Source: Prostheceraeus crozeri
Taxonomy: Eukaryota > Platyhelminthes > Polycladida > Euryleptidae
Length of the DNA: 64,000 nucleotides
Reading direction: 5' to 3'
Assembly: GCA_907163375.1 (NCBI GenBank)
Contig: CAJQUW010015580.1
Location: 124,001 to 188,000, forward strand
This document shows positions 24,943 through 38,384 of the stretch, piece by piece. A model generated the notes under the pieces. That model had not been told where the DNA came from. It did not search any database and saw nothing but the letters and a program-made list of their open reading frames with translations. The position numbers and the translations under genes were made by a program. Every line of letters begins with the position of its first letter. Positions within the stretch are counted from its first letter, which is position 1.

Positions 24943-25553
24943 CTGCGAATTACATATTCATGTGCATATAAACTCACTTCACATGCGTATTAGAAATCAT
25001 CATTGAATGAAATAAACTTGACCTTTTATGGATAGACGTTGGACTAATTAGACGTGTTGCCTAAAACTTTCCTTTGGTATTTTCCTTATTACTGACTTTG
25101 ACTTCTTCCAGCATTGCCGTGAGGATGTTTTGACAATGAATCAGCTGTCGTTTTTCTGGTATTCGTGTTGCACTCGGATTCTTCGGTCTGTCCGCGCACC
25201 ATGGAAGAATGTCACGAGCTTGCGACTTGTAAACAGAAAAACGGGAGAAACAAGTTGAACAAAGAGAGACAGGAGCATACTGGGTCACTGATAAAAGACA
25301 GAAGACACAGCTTGTCCGAATTCGAAGGAAGTCAAGTCCTTTTTCTTCAATCGGCAATTTTCGCAGTAGGAAATGAATTTCTCTGGGGAATGAATGAATG
25401 ATGTCCTTTCTAAATCAACAGGCATTATCTTTTCACGTAGACTTTCTAATTAGACTTCCCGCTGCGTACATGAAAGATTTGTTGAAGAAAACATGTAGCT
25501 GACCAAAGTGGTCGCTTGGCGAATAAATTCATCCCATCGGGGTATCACTTGTT

Positions 25554-25735
25554 CCAATCATTCCTGGACGAAACTAATCTGATATTATCATCGTTCTCTT
25601 CATGTTACCTGCTTATCTGACCTTTTAATTTGAAGTATTCTGTCGGAGGATATTCAAGTTACACTACGGTGTTGCTGTTCGCTTTATCATCTTCGTGCTC
25701 AGTTGCTTCGGTCAGATGATTACTGACTTCTTTCT
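25554..25735 (+). repeat. diverged direct duplication, unit 1
   Basis: Similar to 26004-26215 from TTCCTGGACGAAA through GAGGATATTCAAGTTAC to GACTTCTTTCTC. The two units differ by many substitutions and small gaps, so the duplication is old. No coding content is evident. Confidence 0.5.
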
Positions 25736-26003
25736 CCTTAAAAAATTATGAAATTCTTAAGGTTTCACTTCTATACGAAAATAGCAGAATAAAACATGCG
25801 GCTCATGAATCAGTTCAGTCATGAGCAAAAAATTAATGATTGAAAGTACACTGAAAGAAGTAACAAGTGGTAAACCGGTAAAAGAAGAAAATTCGGTCAA
25901 TGCTGCATGCTTTTGAAGTATTATTTCCGAAAATCTATCCGTTGTACGAACATCTTTAAGCTGCCAACATTAATGCGTGGTACTTTTCCAACCCATATGA
26001 GAA

Positions 26004-26215
26004 TTCATTCCTGGACGAAATTAATCTCATATCATCGGCTCTCTCTCTCTTTCCATGCTTATCTGATATTTTAACTTAAAGCATTATATACGAGGATATT
26101 CAAGTTACCATCCAGTTTCTGTAGCAGCAACAGCTTGTTCATTCTCATGCTCTATTCGAACATTTTTCCTCAACACATATCTTGCTCGGTTTTCATAGTT
26201 TCAGACTTCTTTCTC
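26004..26215 (+). repeat. diverged direct duplication, unit 2
   Basis: Second copy of the segment at 25554-25735. Confidence 0.5.
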
Positions 26216-27090
26216 AAAATGGTAGTATTAATTTAAAGAGAATTATATTTTTACAAGCGCCTGCGCCATGTGAAAATGCGCACACCGTAAATTGATACCA
26301 AATTCGCATACTAATTGAAGCCACGAAATGATACGAGATATACAGGTCATTTACACAGACACGGCATGTTTTTCATGCGAATGTTGACTTACTTTCGTGC
26401 ATGTTCGCATGCGTTTGGCATGTAGCGATATGGAAAACTCTCTCTCTGACTGGCTGCTTGAAAACAGCATGCCAAAAGTTTCCTGGTATTCATCCTTCAT
26501 ATGAGTTTGATAGTGATGTTATACTTCCTAACGTGATCTCATTAATTTATTGATGAAATCGCATTTACAATTAAACATCGCCGTTTCTTATAGTCGCTAA
26601 TCACAAACGTTTTGATTATCACTTCCTCATTCACATGTTCACCCTACCATTTAATCACAAAATTAACTTCAGAAGTAAAAATAAGCAGTTTATATCGCGG
26701 ACCAGAGATCCGTTCACGTCAAGAGGAATAGGTTTTGTACAATTATCTAAGTTAAAAGAGCTAGACTTTGATGCAGACAAAGTTTTCCATATATATTCCC
26801 AGACTTCATTTGCATGTTGGTGCATTCACATTTTTCAGGTTAATTAGTTGCACTTTCAGCTTAATAAATCGTCTAACAAACAAACGACAAAAGCGGGAAA
26901 TGATCGGTTATTGGCCTGAATGACCTTGCTGGCATTTACTTCCCGAAATTCAGTCGACTTTCTTGTTGATAACATTTTGCTTCATAAGAAATTATGACTG
27001 TACCACTTATATAATACACTGCGGAACAAATTGTTTCGATAGGCTTAAAGGTCACTTAAAGTTGTTTCCATGCCTTCTGTCACATTCCTA

Positions 27091-27185
27091 CTCGCTCACT
27101 CACTGCCTCACTTCACTAGCTCACTTACTCACTGACTCGCTCACTCCACTAACTCACTCACCCACTCACTCACTTAATCACTCAG
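27091..27185. repeat. CTCA/CACT microsatellite
   Basis: Imperfect tandem array of CTCACTCA-type tetramers over about 95 bp. Confidence 0.85.
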
Positions 27186-30100
27186 CTATTATCCATTGTG
27201 CTTACACAATCAATAATCATTGTTTAATCATTCTCGAGGGCTTTCTTAGAAATAAGAGGGTACACTACGGTTTGTATAAGATCTCCCGTTTAAGACAAGA
27301 AAGAGGGCCTATTTCACTGAAAATTTTGGAGATGATAATACCGAGGATGGCAAGCAAGATGATATAACTTTTGGGAAGAAATAGTGCAGCCAGATTCCAT
27401 AATTCTCAAGTGCCACTTTTTTTACCAACATTGGAAGGACTAGAAACGACGCTTGGATAGCGCACCGATTCTAAGGATTTATTTACATTTTATGTGGAGA
27501 GCTAAGTCTCCGAACCCCTGAAATTGACCCCCCAGGTTAAGAACCACTGTTTTAGAAAGACCTCTGTATTGGAAGGAAGTTGAAATGCATCAAATACTCG
27601 AGTTCTTTTGAAGAAAACATGAAAATTGTCATGATGAGTGGGTTGATCTTAATAGACGCAGAAAGAATGCAATGACTTGAATTTTCGGACGATGCCGACC
27701 AACACTGGGTTACATATGCCTATCCTAAAGTAAGATCCACACCACCAATGTACTACTGTGCTAATACTACCTTAAACCTAAAAAATATTCTAAACACTAA
27801 TGAACTTACTGCTTGGAAATAAAATAACAGAGAAATAGCATCATGATTTTATAATATGGCATGATGAAATATAATAGCACAACTTAGCTTACTGTGTGAT
27901 CAAATGCTATGTTTATTGACAATGTCATGATTCCAGTTATAATTATTAATAACATAATAAGTTATAATAATTATGAATTTAAAAGAAGTTCAGACCGATT
28001 CCGATGATTGAGGTCCTACATGTCATGACTGTCAACTATTGTTGTTGCAAAACCCATTACTTTTAAGTCAAAGCAAATTACACTGCAGAAGCAATGCAGC
28101 ATGAATATATTTTAGGAAACTTGTGACATTTGGTCAAACTGTTCATTTGTGAATAGTCTTGAACACTTATGATAACTTGCATTTGCCAAATTTAGTTTGG
28201 AAATGTCTATCAGTCATCTGTAATGTAAATAGAATAATTAAATATTGAGTTGCATCCTCTTTCAAAAATGGGAACATGCCTGACTAGCTGCTATTTCATC
28301 GGTGACAGCTAACTGTGCCGCGTGATGAATTCAGTGCATCACTGGGCCTCGGACCTTATCTATTAATGGTACCTCCTGCGTTTCGTGCTGACAGATCCCG
28401 CTGGTTAACGTTGACAAACAATCGGTATTGAGTTTCATATAGAATAGTAACATCAAAATAATTCAAGTAACTCATAATCCCACGTGCAGTATACTGAGAC
28501 TCGACACAGACCTATGAAAGAAGTTTTTGGGAAATGGATGCCACACTGCAGTTATCACAGTAGTCCCACGCTTCTATGTCACCATCTTCCAGCCTTCTTT
28601 TCCTCGAAAAGGACAAGTTCCGAGCTCTTCCGACTTTCGATACATTCAGAGTTCATTTCTACAACCTCAGATATGACGAATGAGGCTGGAACCTAATGAT
28701 GAAAGCATATAATGTATATGCGAGATGGGAATCCGTATAGTAGATGAGCAAGTAGTAAATTGCAAGCAGTAGATTGTCGCCAATAATCATCCTTGTCATG
28801 AATTGAATGTTTCTCACATTTGTATTCAGACGCAACTGATGCAAGGATTTTTCTTAAATATGTTTGACACCTAATCTAGAATTGCGTCAAGCAATTAACT
28901 AATAGGCCTAAAATATTGATCATTTTCATCTTTCAAAATTTCAAATTAAGAAATATTCATTTGCGAGTTATCTTGACAGGTGGTGAGGAGACAAATTTCC
29001 GTCTATTTTTGACGGACGCGGTTTCGTGAGAACGCGAATCTTTAGTCTAGAGGCAATTTGTTCACGTAATCAGAACAAAGGCGCGGCTCAGTTAGATGCA
29101 GCCATTTCATCCAATATCAGGAATCATCTGTAGTCATCTGTAGCTTAGATGATGAAATTAGTAAAAAATTTGATGCTCAATTACATGTACGTGTACGTAT
29201 GTGATGTATTGTAGCTAAATACAAAAATTTCGTATTTTTGGGTGTTGGACAGCAATAGGCCTATCCTTGTATTTGCTGTTGCTCATCGTTGCAGGTCTCT
29301 ATCAATTACAGAACGGATATTTGCATGAAAATCACGTGGTCGAAGTTGGCATCGTTCAATCTTTTTTTGACACTGCGAAGCTGACACTGAATCCTCATGT
29401 GCAACCGGATTATGGAATGAGCTGCCTTAAGATTGTACAATGCTGGGTTCTCAACATCGATTCAAATCATCTGTCGGGCCTATTCATGAGTAACTGATCG
29501 CAGGTTTTGTGTTTTTTCTTTTTAAGTTGCGAATGCTTTTTTGGCATGTGTCATTTTAATGAAACTTCGTTGTCGTCATCATCATCATCATCAATCCCTG
29601 AGACGGAGCTCATGAGAATTGCTTCCGAAAAATTAACTATAAATTCCTTTCAAATTCCGACGTTTTGCGAACAGTAAAAAGTCCCTCATCATCTTGAACC
29701 TCAAAACATCGGATACTGGCACCTTTTCCGTGCGATGTAACAGCAAGGCCAACCTAATGACAGTCAGAAGTCGAAATAAATTGTCGAATATCTGCAGAAT
29801 TTTGGTTTTCATGTAGCAGAGATGAGAGGAAGACTATCTCAGCAGTCAGTATTCTAAATTCCATTTCTTGCACGACTAGACGCATGTTCCTCGCCATGAC
29901 TCGCAGTGTTGTGTCACTGGGAGACGCGGAAGAACAGTGGGAAATCACATTGCCGCTGAGATAGACACGGACCTAACCCACTGATGACGTCAGAAGTCCA
30001 TGCACAGGCAGCCCCTGTACTTATTAGAAGAATCAGCAGAATTCGCTGACACTAAAATGAAAACGCTGATCCGGTAGTTACTTCATGTATTTTTAAATGA

Positions 30101-30465
30101 AACTTAGGGCTAGAATCTAATCCCTCAGTTGTCTAAAGACGGGGTATGTTTCATTTTTTGTGTCTCGGGAATGCTTTGCCGCCGTCTTCAAAGGATTCCT
30201 GTCAAAAAGACAACGACGATGGCCCGCCAGAAGTTTTTCAGAATTGAATTTGCTTTTCGTGACTTCAACTTCCTTTCCGCGGAAATGTTTGGAAGTGGCA
30301 ATGAACTACCAAAAACACGAAAATCCATTAGCAATTTCAGCAATTGATCAAAGTGAAAACTTCATAAACATGATGAATGCTAGCGTTTATGTTCAGAACT
30401 TTCGATTTTGATAAATGTTGCACATTATAAGAAGTAAAAGCCATCTGACAGGATATCTAGCACTA
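27186..30465. other. no gene recognised; short dispersed repeat traces
   Basis: A segment at about 28235-28310 (GCTGCTATTTCATC core) resembles 50682-50765, and part of it recurs at 29105-29135, so it is a fragment of a dispersed repeat. An ATC microsatellite lies at 29577-29594. No coding signal seen. Confidence 0.4.
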
Positions 30466-31150
30466 CACTGTAAACTGTAGGGGTACAAAAAGGGGATAAA
30501 CGTTGGGAGACATTTGTTACCAACGAAGGAGGGGACCCCCCTCTTTGTTACCCTTTTTTGTCCCCTCTAGGGATCCAAATGTTAATTTATCAATTTGCCA
30601 ATAATAATGAATGTTGCAAAAATCGGAGTATAAACAATCTATCTATTTGCACGCACAGTATAACAAAACAATAATGCACAATAATAATGAAACTAGAATA
30701 ATGCGCTATAGCGCATATGCACTGTTCATTTGAGTTAAATGACCAGTGCATACAGAATGGTATTCACTGTTACGCTTAGCACCATGTGAAGAATCAAAGT
30801 GAAAACGTATTCGAAAAAAAGTAGCATTATATTTTAAACAACTTATTCAGAAATCGTTTATGAAGCATATTTCGTCGTTTTAAGCGCTTAAAGGGATGAT
30901 CAGTACTTAAGCTATCATTTCATCATGACTTCTTTGAAATCTGCAAGTATAAAATTTACTTGTCAACTTATTTTTCTCAATGTATCTTACCGGACAACTG
31001 AGGGGACAAGTTAGGATACTAAAGGGGACACATGGGTCATCTATATTTAGACTGCTAAAAGCTGACGAAAGCTCCTAAAAGGTGACGATAGAGGACGAAT
31101 GATACAATTGTGCTTTTGTCCCCTTTTCTGAGCTGCCACGCTTTACAATG
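30466..31150. mobile_element. CACTG-ended MITE
   Basis: The left end is CACTGTAAACTGTAGGGG (30466). The right end read inward from 31150 is CATTGTAAAGCGTGGCAG, then a shared AAAAGGGGA. About 24 of the outer 32 bases match. Inverted GGGTAC/GTTACCC and GGGGAC blocks lie near the left end. The start resembles those of the elements at 49263 and 53494. CACTG ends suggest the EnSpm/CACTA or Chapaev groups; no transposase is present. Confidence 0.55.
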
Positions 31151-31559
31151 CACAATAAAAATTCTTGAAAATTGAAAAAGAAAATTATAAATGTTGAATT
31201 ATCAAGTCAATGACATTGAAGCATCTACAGGGTTGAAAATTAGCGGATTTATTAATTGAAATACAGAATGACACTGATGCATGTCAGGGAAAACTCGTGG
31301 TATCCAAGCAAGCTGGGTAACTCAGACGACATGATTCAATACCTGTGACTTCCATACTATAATTAACAAGCAAATAACTTCATTTTGTGTGCTTGATGTT
31401 TGCAAATTTTGCTATAAGTTTTATTTTGCCTCTTATTGAATGCTGTGTTTGTGTTTAGGGGTTTTCTCGTCTGCTTATCTTGATAGAATTGACAAGCTGC
31501 TGCATAAAGCCAAGCTAATAATTGACTGATGATGTCCCAAGTAAAATTAGATGGGTTAG

Positions 31560-31864
31560 TTACCCATTCGATCACTGTCAAGTATAAAACCTCAATTATG
31601 GTCTACAAAGCCATTAATAGAATGATCCCATCTTACATCAGACTTATAAAAGTTCCGCCAATAAGCTAGAACCCTTCGATCTTGGTCAAATCGCATAGAT
31701 GAGAAGTATCTCACCGATTAATCAAGTTGTATTGGAATTCCTTCGGATTTGTGGAACCATTGCATTTAATTCGTTATCGATGAGAATACAAAGTAGCGAG
31801 TCACCTGACGTATTCGAGAAAGAATGCAGCACTATTCCTCTTTTTAATGATATGCTTATTTAAC
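31560..31864 (+). pseudogene. CR1/L2-type LINE, C-terminal fragment
   Basis: Across shifting frames the segment reads VKYKTSIMVYKAINRMIPSY, then LRSWSNR, then FNSLSMRIQSSESPDVFEKE and a stop near 31862. The order (FK...VYKA..G.AP.Y, LRS......, WN.LP...R, F...LK..L) is the end of the reverse transcriptase in CR1/L2-like LINEs. It is short and degraded, with at least three frame changes or stops. Confidence 0.55.
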
Positions 31865-33894
31865 TGAAGTAGTTTAATTTGTGCAACTTTAGCCCACTCC
31901 TTGTGTTGTGTTCATATGCAAGTATATATCATTTACTTGTGCCCATTGAAAGAATGACTTCATCGCAATGGGTTTCCGAGGGTAATAAAGATTTTTCATT
32001 AGTTTTGATACCTAAGTTGCTTGCTTCAAAGATATTTGATACACCGAAAATTGTCTTTACAAGTACCAAAGCTGATAACTAATCAAGGCACGGCACCGTA
32101 GAAGAAAATCGGACCATTTAAAAACGCTTATAATTTTCAAAAAAAATTGTTTATTGCTTAAAGTATGCAGTCATATTAAAATCACATTAGCCTGTCGGCA
32201 CCTTTAGAATCTGCACCGGTATGATGAAATCATTTAGTCACAAACAATTTTTTCAGAGTGGTATCTTGAATTTGAACTTTCATTTTTATTACTTCTACAA
32301 CTCCTTCAAATTGTTGACTAAGTTGTTAATTAAGTATTCGAACTGCGAACGTCTCTCGGCGATATTTTATGCATTAATTCTCGAAATATTCCCTCATTTT
32401 CCTTTTGATATTGCCTCATCACGAGGATCGTGGGAAGGACTTAATCGCTTCTTTGCAGGGGGCTAAATGAATGCATCAAAATCTCCCAGCCTTCATATCT
32501 TCTTCTCTAGTTTCATTTTCAAAGGGCATTTCTCAGTCATGGCCCTCGGGATTCATCCTTTTCGCAATGTCGTGATAATCCATTCATTTCAGCCAATATT
32601 TCTTCTAAATGTCATTATTATGCACTCACCCTATTACACAGACGTTCATGAGGAATAGATTCACCTTCATGTTGCGTAATTTGCAGTCATCCTTCGTCAT
32701 GTCGACGTGAATGATCTTCCCACGTCTCTGGTCAATGTCAGTGAAAGAGATGATTGAACTAAGTCTGTATGGGCGGACGCCTACAGTGTGACATGTCTGA
32801 ATATTGTGGAGAATTTTGCATGAAATAGCGGGCTCTTGTTCTTTTGTTCCACCGTTTTCCGGAGCATTGTGGATACCATGCAACTTCTGCACCTTTCACT
32901 GGCTGCTTCAGCATGACTTCATCGAAATCATGCCTTGCTGTTAGTTATACAAAGCTTTTGATTAGCAAAACTTCTTTGTTTTTGAAGATTTTTACACATT
33001 AATGCAAGAACATAAATAAAACTAAGGAAAACATCAGAATCATTAAGAAATAAGAGATTATAATATAAACTGAACAGATAATTGATGTAATAAAAGCGTA
33101 AACGAGTAAAACCAATAAAAATGAGCTTTATCAAATCAAAATGCGTTTTCGATAAGCGCGTATTTCCTACATATAAGTTTGCATCAAATTGATAAGACAA
33201 TAGTCTTTGAGCAATGGAAATTAAAATGAATAATCAAATATACCAAAATACATAAAAAATTGCAATGAAGACTATATCGATGTAGCATAATATTATTGAC
33301 AAAGAAAAAGTTTCATGATTCGGACTGCAAAGCACTTTACTATTTTAAAACCAAATAGCTAATGATGACAATTTATTTTACTACTTCCTGATTGCTCAGA
33401 TATCTACCGTGTTATCTTTCTTATCTACATGTAGATAATGTACTGATCATATGTACTGCTGTTCTACATTATTTCAGTTTTCATCTGTCAACATAATATA
33501 ATTTTTGAAACCATTTACTTATTTGCATTCAATATATAAAAGTCGTATTTCACTGAATTTGCATTTAAGTGAATAAAAATTCAATTTGTACTCATTTTTA
33601 TTCATAGTCACATTTTTGTCAAGTTGTGTTATGCGTTCCTTGATTACCGTGATAGAATGCTTCTTGTGTTAATCCTCAATTTTTGTGTTGTAATATCATT
33701 TTATCTCTGCCTTGGAACCATTTGGCTCATCTCATGCAACTCCCTCATCATATGTAATGAATATTCCATGACTGTGCTTTATGATGAGCATTCGGTCTTT
33801 GATTGTGATCTTTATGTGTCTATTCATTGCTTCAAGAAATTTTCCGTGGGAGCAAGGGAACCCTAGCAGAAGAGATCAAACACATGAAAAATAT
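31865..33894. other. no gene recognised
   Basis: AT-rich DNA with chance frames only. Confidence 0.4.
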
Positions 33895-34330
33895 GCGGTA
33901 GAATGGTCGATCAGCCGATTATCATAGGGAACAATGGATACCCTCAGCAGAAATGGTCATTCTGCGTTAAATACATGTAATTTGGAGTTATGCCTGCTTG
34001 ATGATACCATGAAGTCAGATCTAAATGCTGATATCAATTGCAACTACATTATATCAATTTCATATTGAAGTTTAAAGCACTCACAACAACTGAGATATGA
34101 AGACGTTGATGTGAGCAATGAAAGATTCTCGGGTAGAAAATTTGTATCATTTCAGGATTGAATGTCCAAAATATCAGAAATTACGACAGGAGCTAGCACC
34201 GGCTTTATGCCACTGCCAAAGTACAACTGAGTTTTGCAAGTTGATGAATGCACAGATTCCAAAAGATCTGAAATGTATTGCTAAATTCCTTCAAAAGGCT
34301 AAAGAATTGCGACAATCTACTACACTGTAA
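33895..34330 (+). pseudogene. LINE 3' fragment, copy A
   Basis: Parallels copy B at 35130-35611. The best preserved part is RVENLYHFRIECPKYQKLRQ followed by KLMNAQIPKDLK, ending at the stop near 34328. YHF.IECP is the second half of the C..C....YHF...C zinc ribbon found at the C-terminus of many LINE proteins. The upstream half is heavily decayed. Confidence 0.6.
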
Positions 34331-35020
34331 TTTGTAATTCGGTGAAAACAGAAAAATAACTGTTAAATTACTTTTATCGAATTTTTGCTGTTTTTAGCGG
34401 TCTGAACAGTGAATATCCGTGAAAATCTCTGGGGATGATTTTTGGTAGGATACAACGGAAAATAATTCTGATAATACTAAAATGCATTCCTTATGTATTC
34501 CCACTCTGTTTATTCTATGAAAAGCCATGAACTTGTAGAATGCACGCTATTTTGTTTTTTTGTTTAGATTATTCCTTTTCATTTTCTTTAACCGGCATTA
34601 TCTGCTAATATATGTAAGAAGAACTGTAAATATCTGTTAATAACTATGAATATCAGAAAAATATAATTGAAATAGCAGTCAATGAAATATCATTAATAAA
34701 TTCAGAACATTATATTATAATTTTAAGATGTATTCTGCTTCACTAAAATATCCAAAAGAAACGTCAAGTAGTAATTTGACACAACCAATTATTTTTGTTA
34801 TAATGCATACTATTTTGAAACATGTACCTATTTTATTAATCAAAATGGTTGTTGTATGTTGCGACTGCAAAGAGAAATTCATAAATAGGCACCGTTTCAT
34901 TATCCATGCCGCAATACATATTGCGTAAATTGGCCGGTAAGAATTATCACCACAGGATATGGAAATTTTAGAGAAACTGTATGTTAATTCCAAAACCCAA
35001 ATTATTGTCAATATCTGAAT

Positions 35021-35611
35021 ATGATATCAAATGGAAATGAAAAAAACAGATTGCTTACAAAACTAAACCTGTCAAAGCTATGGCATGAACAACTAATAGC
35101 TGATAAAAAAGCATACTTGAGAATTACAAAAGACCGAATATATCAGTATAACAGGGAAAAATGGATATCTACAGCAAAAGAGAGCCATTCTGGTCTGACG
35201 TATTTAAAACTATGCCAGTTTGAGGAAACCTTGAAATCATATCTGAATTTTGATATCGATTGCAATGATATAAATATGTTACTAAAATTTAGGACAAAAA
35301 ATCATAAATTAGATTTTGTAACAGGCAGTTACAGAAACAGATTGTGATATGAAGAACGTCTTTGTGAACTTTGCAATGAATCAAAAGTGGAGACTCTATA
35401 TCACTTTATGATAGAATGTCCATTGTATCAAAATATGCGGCAACAAATTACACCATTGTTATGTTACTGCAACATGATAGTTGAATTTCATAAATTAATG
35501 AATACCTTGACTCCATAGCATTTAAAATCCATCGCAAGATTTCTAAAAAAAGCCAGCGAGTTACGCATGGTCATAAAAGAAAGAATTCACCACAAAGAAT
35601 CTGAAATCTAA
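35021..35611 (+). pseudogene. LINE ORF2 C-terminal fragment, copy B
   Basis: The segment from ISNGNEKNRLLTK through WHEQLIADKKAYLRI and LLKFRTKNHKLDFVTGSYRN to RLCELCNESKVETLYHFMIE and a final stop at 35609 follows the C-terminal region of a LINE reverse-transcriptase protein. CELC...YHF.IEC forms the zinc ribbon. Two in-frame stops (35345-35347 and about 35516-35518) break it. No reverse-transcriptase catalytic motif is present, so it is truncated at the 5' side, as usual for LINEs. The 3' untranslated part runs on to about 35765 (TTTTCCAATGTTTTTGGAAA then TAAAC). Confidence 0.7.
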
Positions 35612-36119
35612 ATAAATGCTCAATTATTGATTCCTCTCCTTCCTGATCTGCTTAATTTTTTTCTACAGCACTGACCGCACGCTGTATTGGAATATATTCA
35701 ACCAATATACGAGTATATACCTCAACATTGTGATACTGTTTTCCAATGTTTTTGGAAATAAACAACTTTTGACTTTTAAATTTTGTCTAATTGAACAATC
35801 AATTATGAATTCCACAGAAATAAATATAATGACATGGCACTTCTATTTCTGTGGATTACCTCCTGCATCATTTGATGTCTTTGAACGCATAAACAGCAGC
35901 AGTTATCTACACTTCAGAAATATTTAAGACGTGTGTACTTCCTGGAAGTTGATTGTTGTTCCATAATAAGATAATGGACTTTTTCATGAATAACCCTGAC
36001 GACGCCTCTAACAATCCACTTAAATATGGCACACCAATTAACATTGTAGATTGATGATTAGCTAGGATTTACAGAGAATACAAAGTGAAGGACATTTAGA
36101 AGCAAAATTTGGTTTCTAA

Positions 36120-36290
36120 TTATTTTCCTCTTCTTCCCGATAATGATATTTTTGTTGTTGAAATTGACCGCACGCCTGAAATGCACTTATGTAATGTCCG
36201 ATGAAGCTTCTATGGTTATGTTTTGAAATTCGAATGCTTCTTGCTCATATGCTTCCTCCATGTTTTCCAATGCATTTGGAAATGAACATT
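36120..36290 (+). repeat. LINE 3'-end repeat, copy C
   Basis: Shares GACCGCACGC and TTTTCCAATG..TTTGGAAAT with the 3' tail of copy B at 35670-35765, so it is another 3' end of the same LINE family without coding sequence. Confidence 0.55.
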
Positions 36291-37495
36291 TATTGATATA
36301 AGATGTCCGTGCAACTCTGGTTCGACCAGCAGTCTTGGTTAGATTTTCTGACCATGTGGAAAAAGCACATGGTCAGGAATGTACCTGACTTATGTTCGAA
36401 TGCCACTCAAACGAGTAGCGGTATTAGGAAGATGGGATATTGGCATGCGTTCATTCACACTGTCATCTTCCCACAGCTCCAGCTATTGTCCCTTCTGCTC
36501 ATGTCTCAACAGATAATCCAAGATCTCTTTTCATTGTGTCACTGTAGCAACCACCAAACAATATCAATGTTACACGCAATCCGATTGTCGATGTGAGGAT
36601 TAACTGCCGCCTCATACCGACACCGAGTCATGAGACATAGAGATGCGAGTGATGACCGATGTCACGATGTGTCAACAGGAAACACGTCACAACTCGTCAG
36701 TCATTGTGAACTACAGCACGCGAAGGTATTGCCATCGTACTTTAATACTGATGAAGAGGATCTGTTCACTCTTGCGCGGATAAACCGGCAAAGCTGTGTT
36801 TGGAGAGCAGACAAGGGCCTGGAGAAGAGGTTTTGTGGGCGCCCACTAACAAGCTTCAAGCGAATTCCGTACAGCTGCCGTGGGCGTCAATAAATTGTTC
36901 ATACATATTAACATTACACATTCACAACATATTTCCGGCTTCAGTGATGCAGGTTTGTTGATGAGGGGCTTCGCCAGATGATCATGAAGGGGCATCATAT
37001 AGGTTGTCAAACGAAGAAGTTGAATAATCAAGCCAATCCATAAGATGTTCATCCTTCAGAAAGCTTTTAATCTTTCCAGGTAACAATGTAGGTTGACGTC
37101 AACGAACATCAGGTGATTCTAAATACATTTCAGTTGTTTCAAAAAGGCATTTTGCAAAACAATTTAAAAAACGAGAAGCCATGCCCGAACCTACCAGATT
37201 ATGTCCGAAATTTTTCGTAATGCTGTATTTCATCGAATCAACTCGTCCTCGAACAGACACCTCCCATGAATTAACTCCGAATTTGATAAACATGCTTGTA
37301 AATCTACGAGTTCTTGTGCCGTCCTCGAATTACCCCACACCTGTTTCATGTGCTTAGTGGGTAATGAATCGCATCTCTTAGTAGATTCACTCATAAAGAA
37401 TTATTATGTTTGCTGTTTATTAACATTATGCAAAATTTAGGCCATCTGCATGTTGCTTCACCTTGTCTGGAACTCAACAACTGCGTCAAGTTAAT
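36291..37495. other. no gene recognised
   Basis: Frames of up to 97 codons exist but show no motif. Confidence 0.4.
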
Positions 37496-38384
37496 AAGAC
37501 ACATGATCATTTCACACATGCGAGTTGCTGCCATTAAATTAAAGTGAGTTTTTTATTTAGTCCGGGAGCTACTGACACTTTCTTCCTAAATTCGCGCACT
37601 AAGGGCTTAATAGCATGGATTTATAGATCTTGAAACGCTGAATACAAAAATCAAATTCTTATGTGTCGCAGCCAGTCGCATTCGATTATAGGTAAAGTTA
37701 AAGATCCCCATTGGAATCCAATGGTAAAATTCAAGAAATATCTATGGATTGTGAAACACTTGACAATTTTCCTATATTTTCTTTTGCAGAAAAGAAACTA
37801 TTTATCAGAATGCCATGACATTTGAAACATGATTGAGTTCAGAACATCAGCTTCGATAAGAAAGTTGAAGTGAGTCACATGATTCAGTATTTGATGTCTG
37901 AGAGCCTCTACAAAATGAGTAAATTTGATGTTTTAACTAAATTTTGGCGATTTTACTCATTTTGTAGAGGCTCTCAGATATCAAATACTGAATCATGTGA
38001 CTCACTTCAACTTTCTTATCGAAGCTGATGTTCTGAACTCAATCATGTTTCAAATGTCATGGCATTCTGATAAATAGTTTCTTTTCTGCAAAAGAAAATA
38101 TAGGAAAATTGTCAAGTGTTTCACAATCCATAGATATTTCTTGAATTTTACCATTGGATTCCAATGGGGATCTTTCTTTAACTTTACCTATAATCGAATG
38201 CGACTGGCTGCGACACATAAGAATTTGATTTTTGTATTCAGCGTTTCAAGATCTATAAATCCATGCTATTAAGCCCTTAGTGCGCGAATTTAGGAAGAAA
38301 GTGTCAGTAGCTCCCGGACTAAATAAAAAACTCACTTTAATTTAATGGCAGCAACTCGCTTGTGTGAAATGATCATGTGTCTTA
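37496..38384. repeat. 889-bp near-perfect hairpin (fold-back)
   Basis: The left arm 37496-37922 is mirrored by 37951-38384 across a 28-base centre. By eye the arms differ only by about a 4-bp insertion (AAAG, at about 38170), a few single bases and small differences at the outer edge, so identity is about 98-99%. There is no open reading frame of note in the arms. A roughly 40-bp word from inside the arm (GAATTTAGGAAGAAAGTGTC) is repeated right after the hairpin at 38399-38436 and, more diverged, at 47793-47846. A transcript through it would form a long double-stranded RNA. It may be a fold-back transposon, a recent inverted duplication or an endo-siRNA locus. No target duplication could be defined. 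Confidence 0.9.

Larger units (their letters stand above)
24943..27090. other. no gene recognised apart from the duplicated segment
   Basis: Open frames of 60-98 codons occur (for example minus strand 25061-25357), but none has a motif, a paired splice signal or codon pattern I would trust. Confidence 0.35.

Noticed and set aside
25061-25357. 98-codon minus-strand frame as a host exon
   Set aside because: No motif, no convincing splice sites and no codon signal distinct from the surroundings.
27091-27185. Coding sequence over the CTCA repeat
   Set aside because: The frame is a translated microsatellite.
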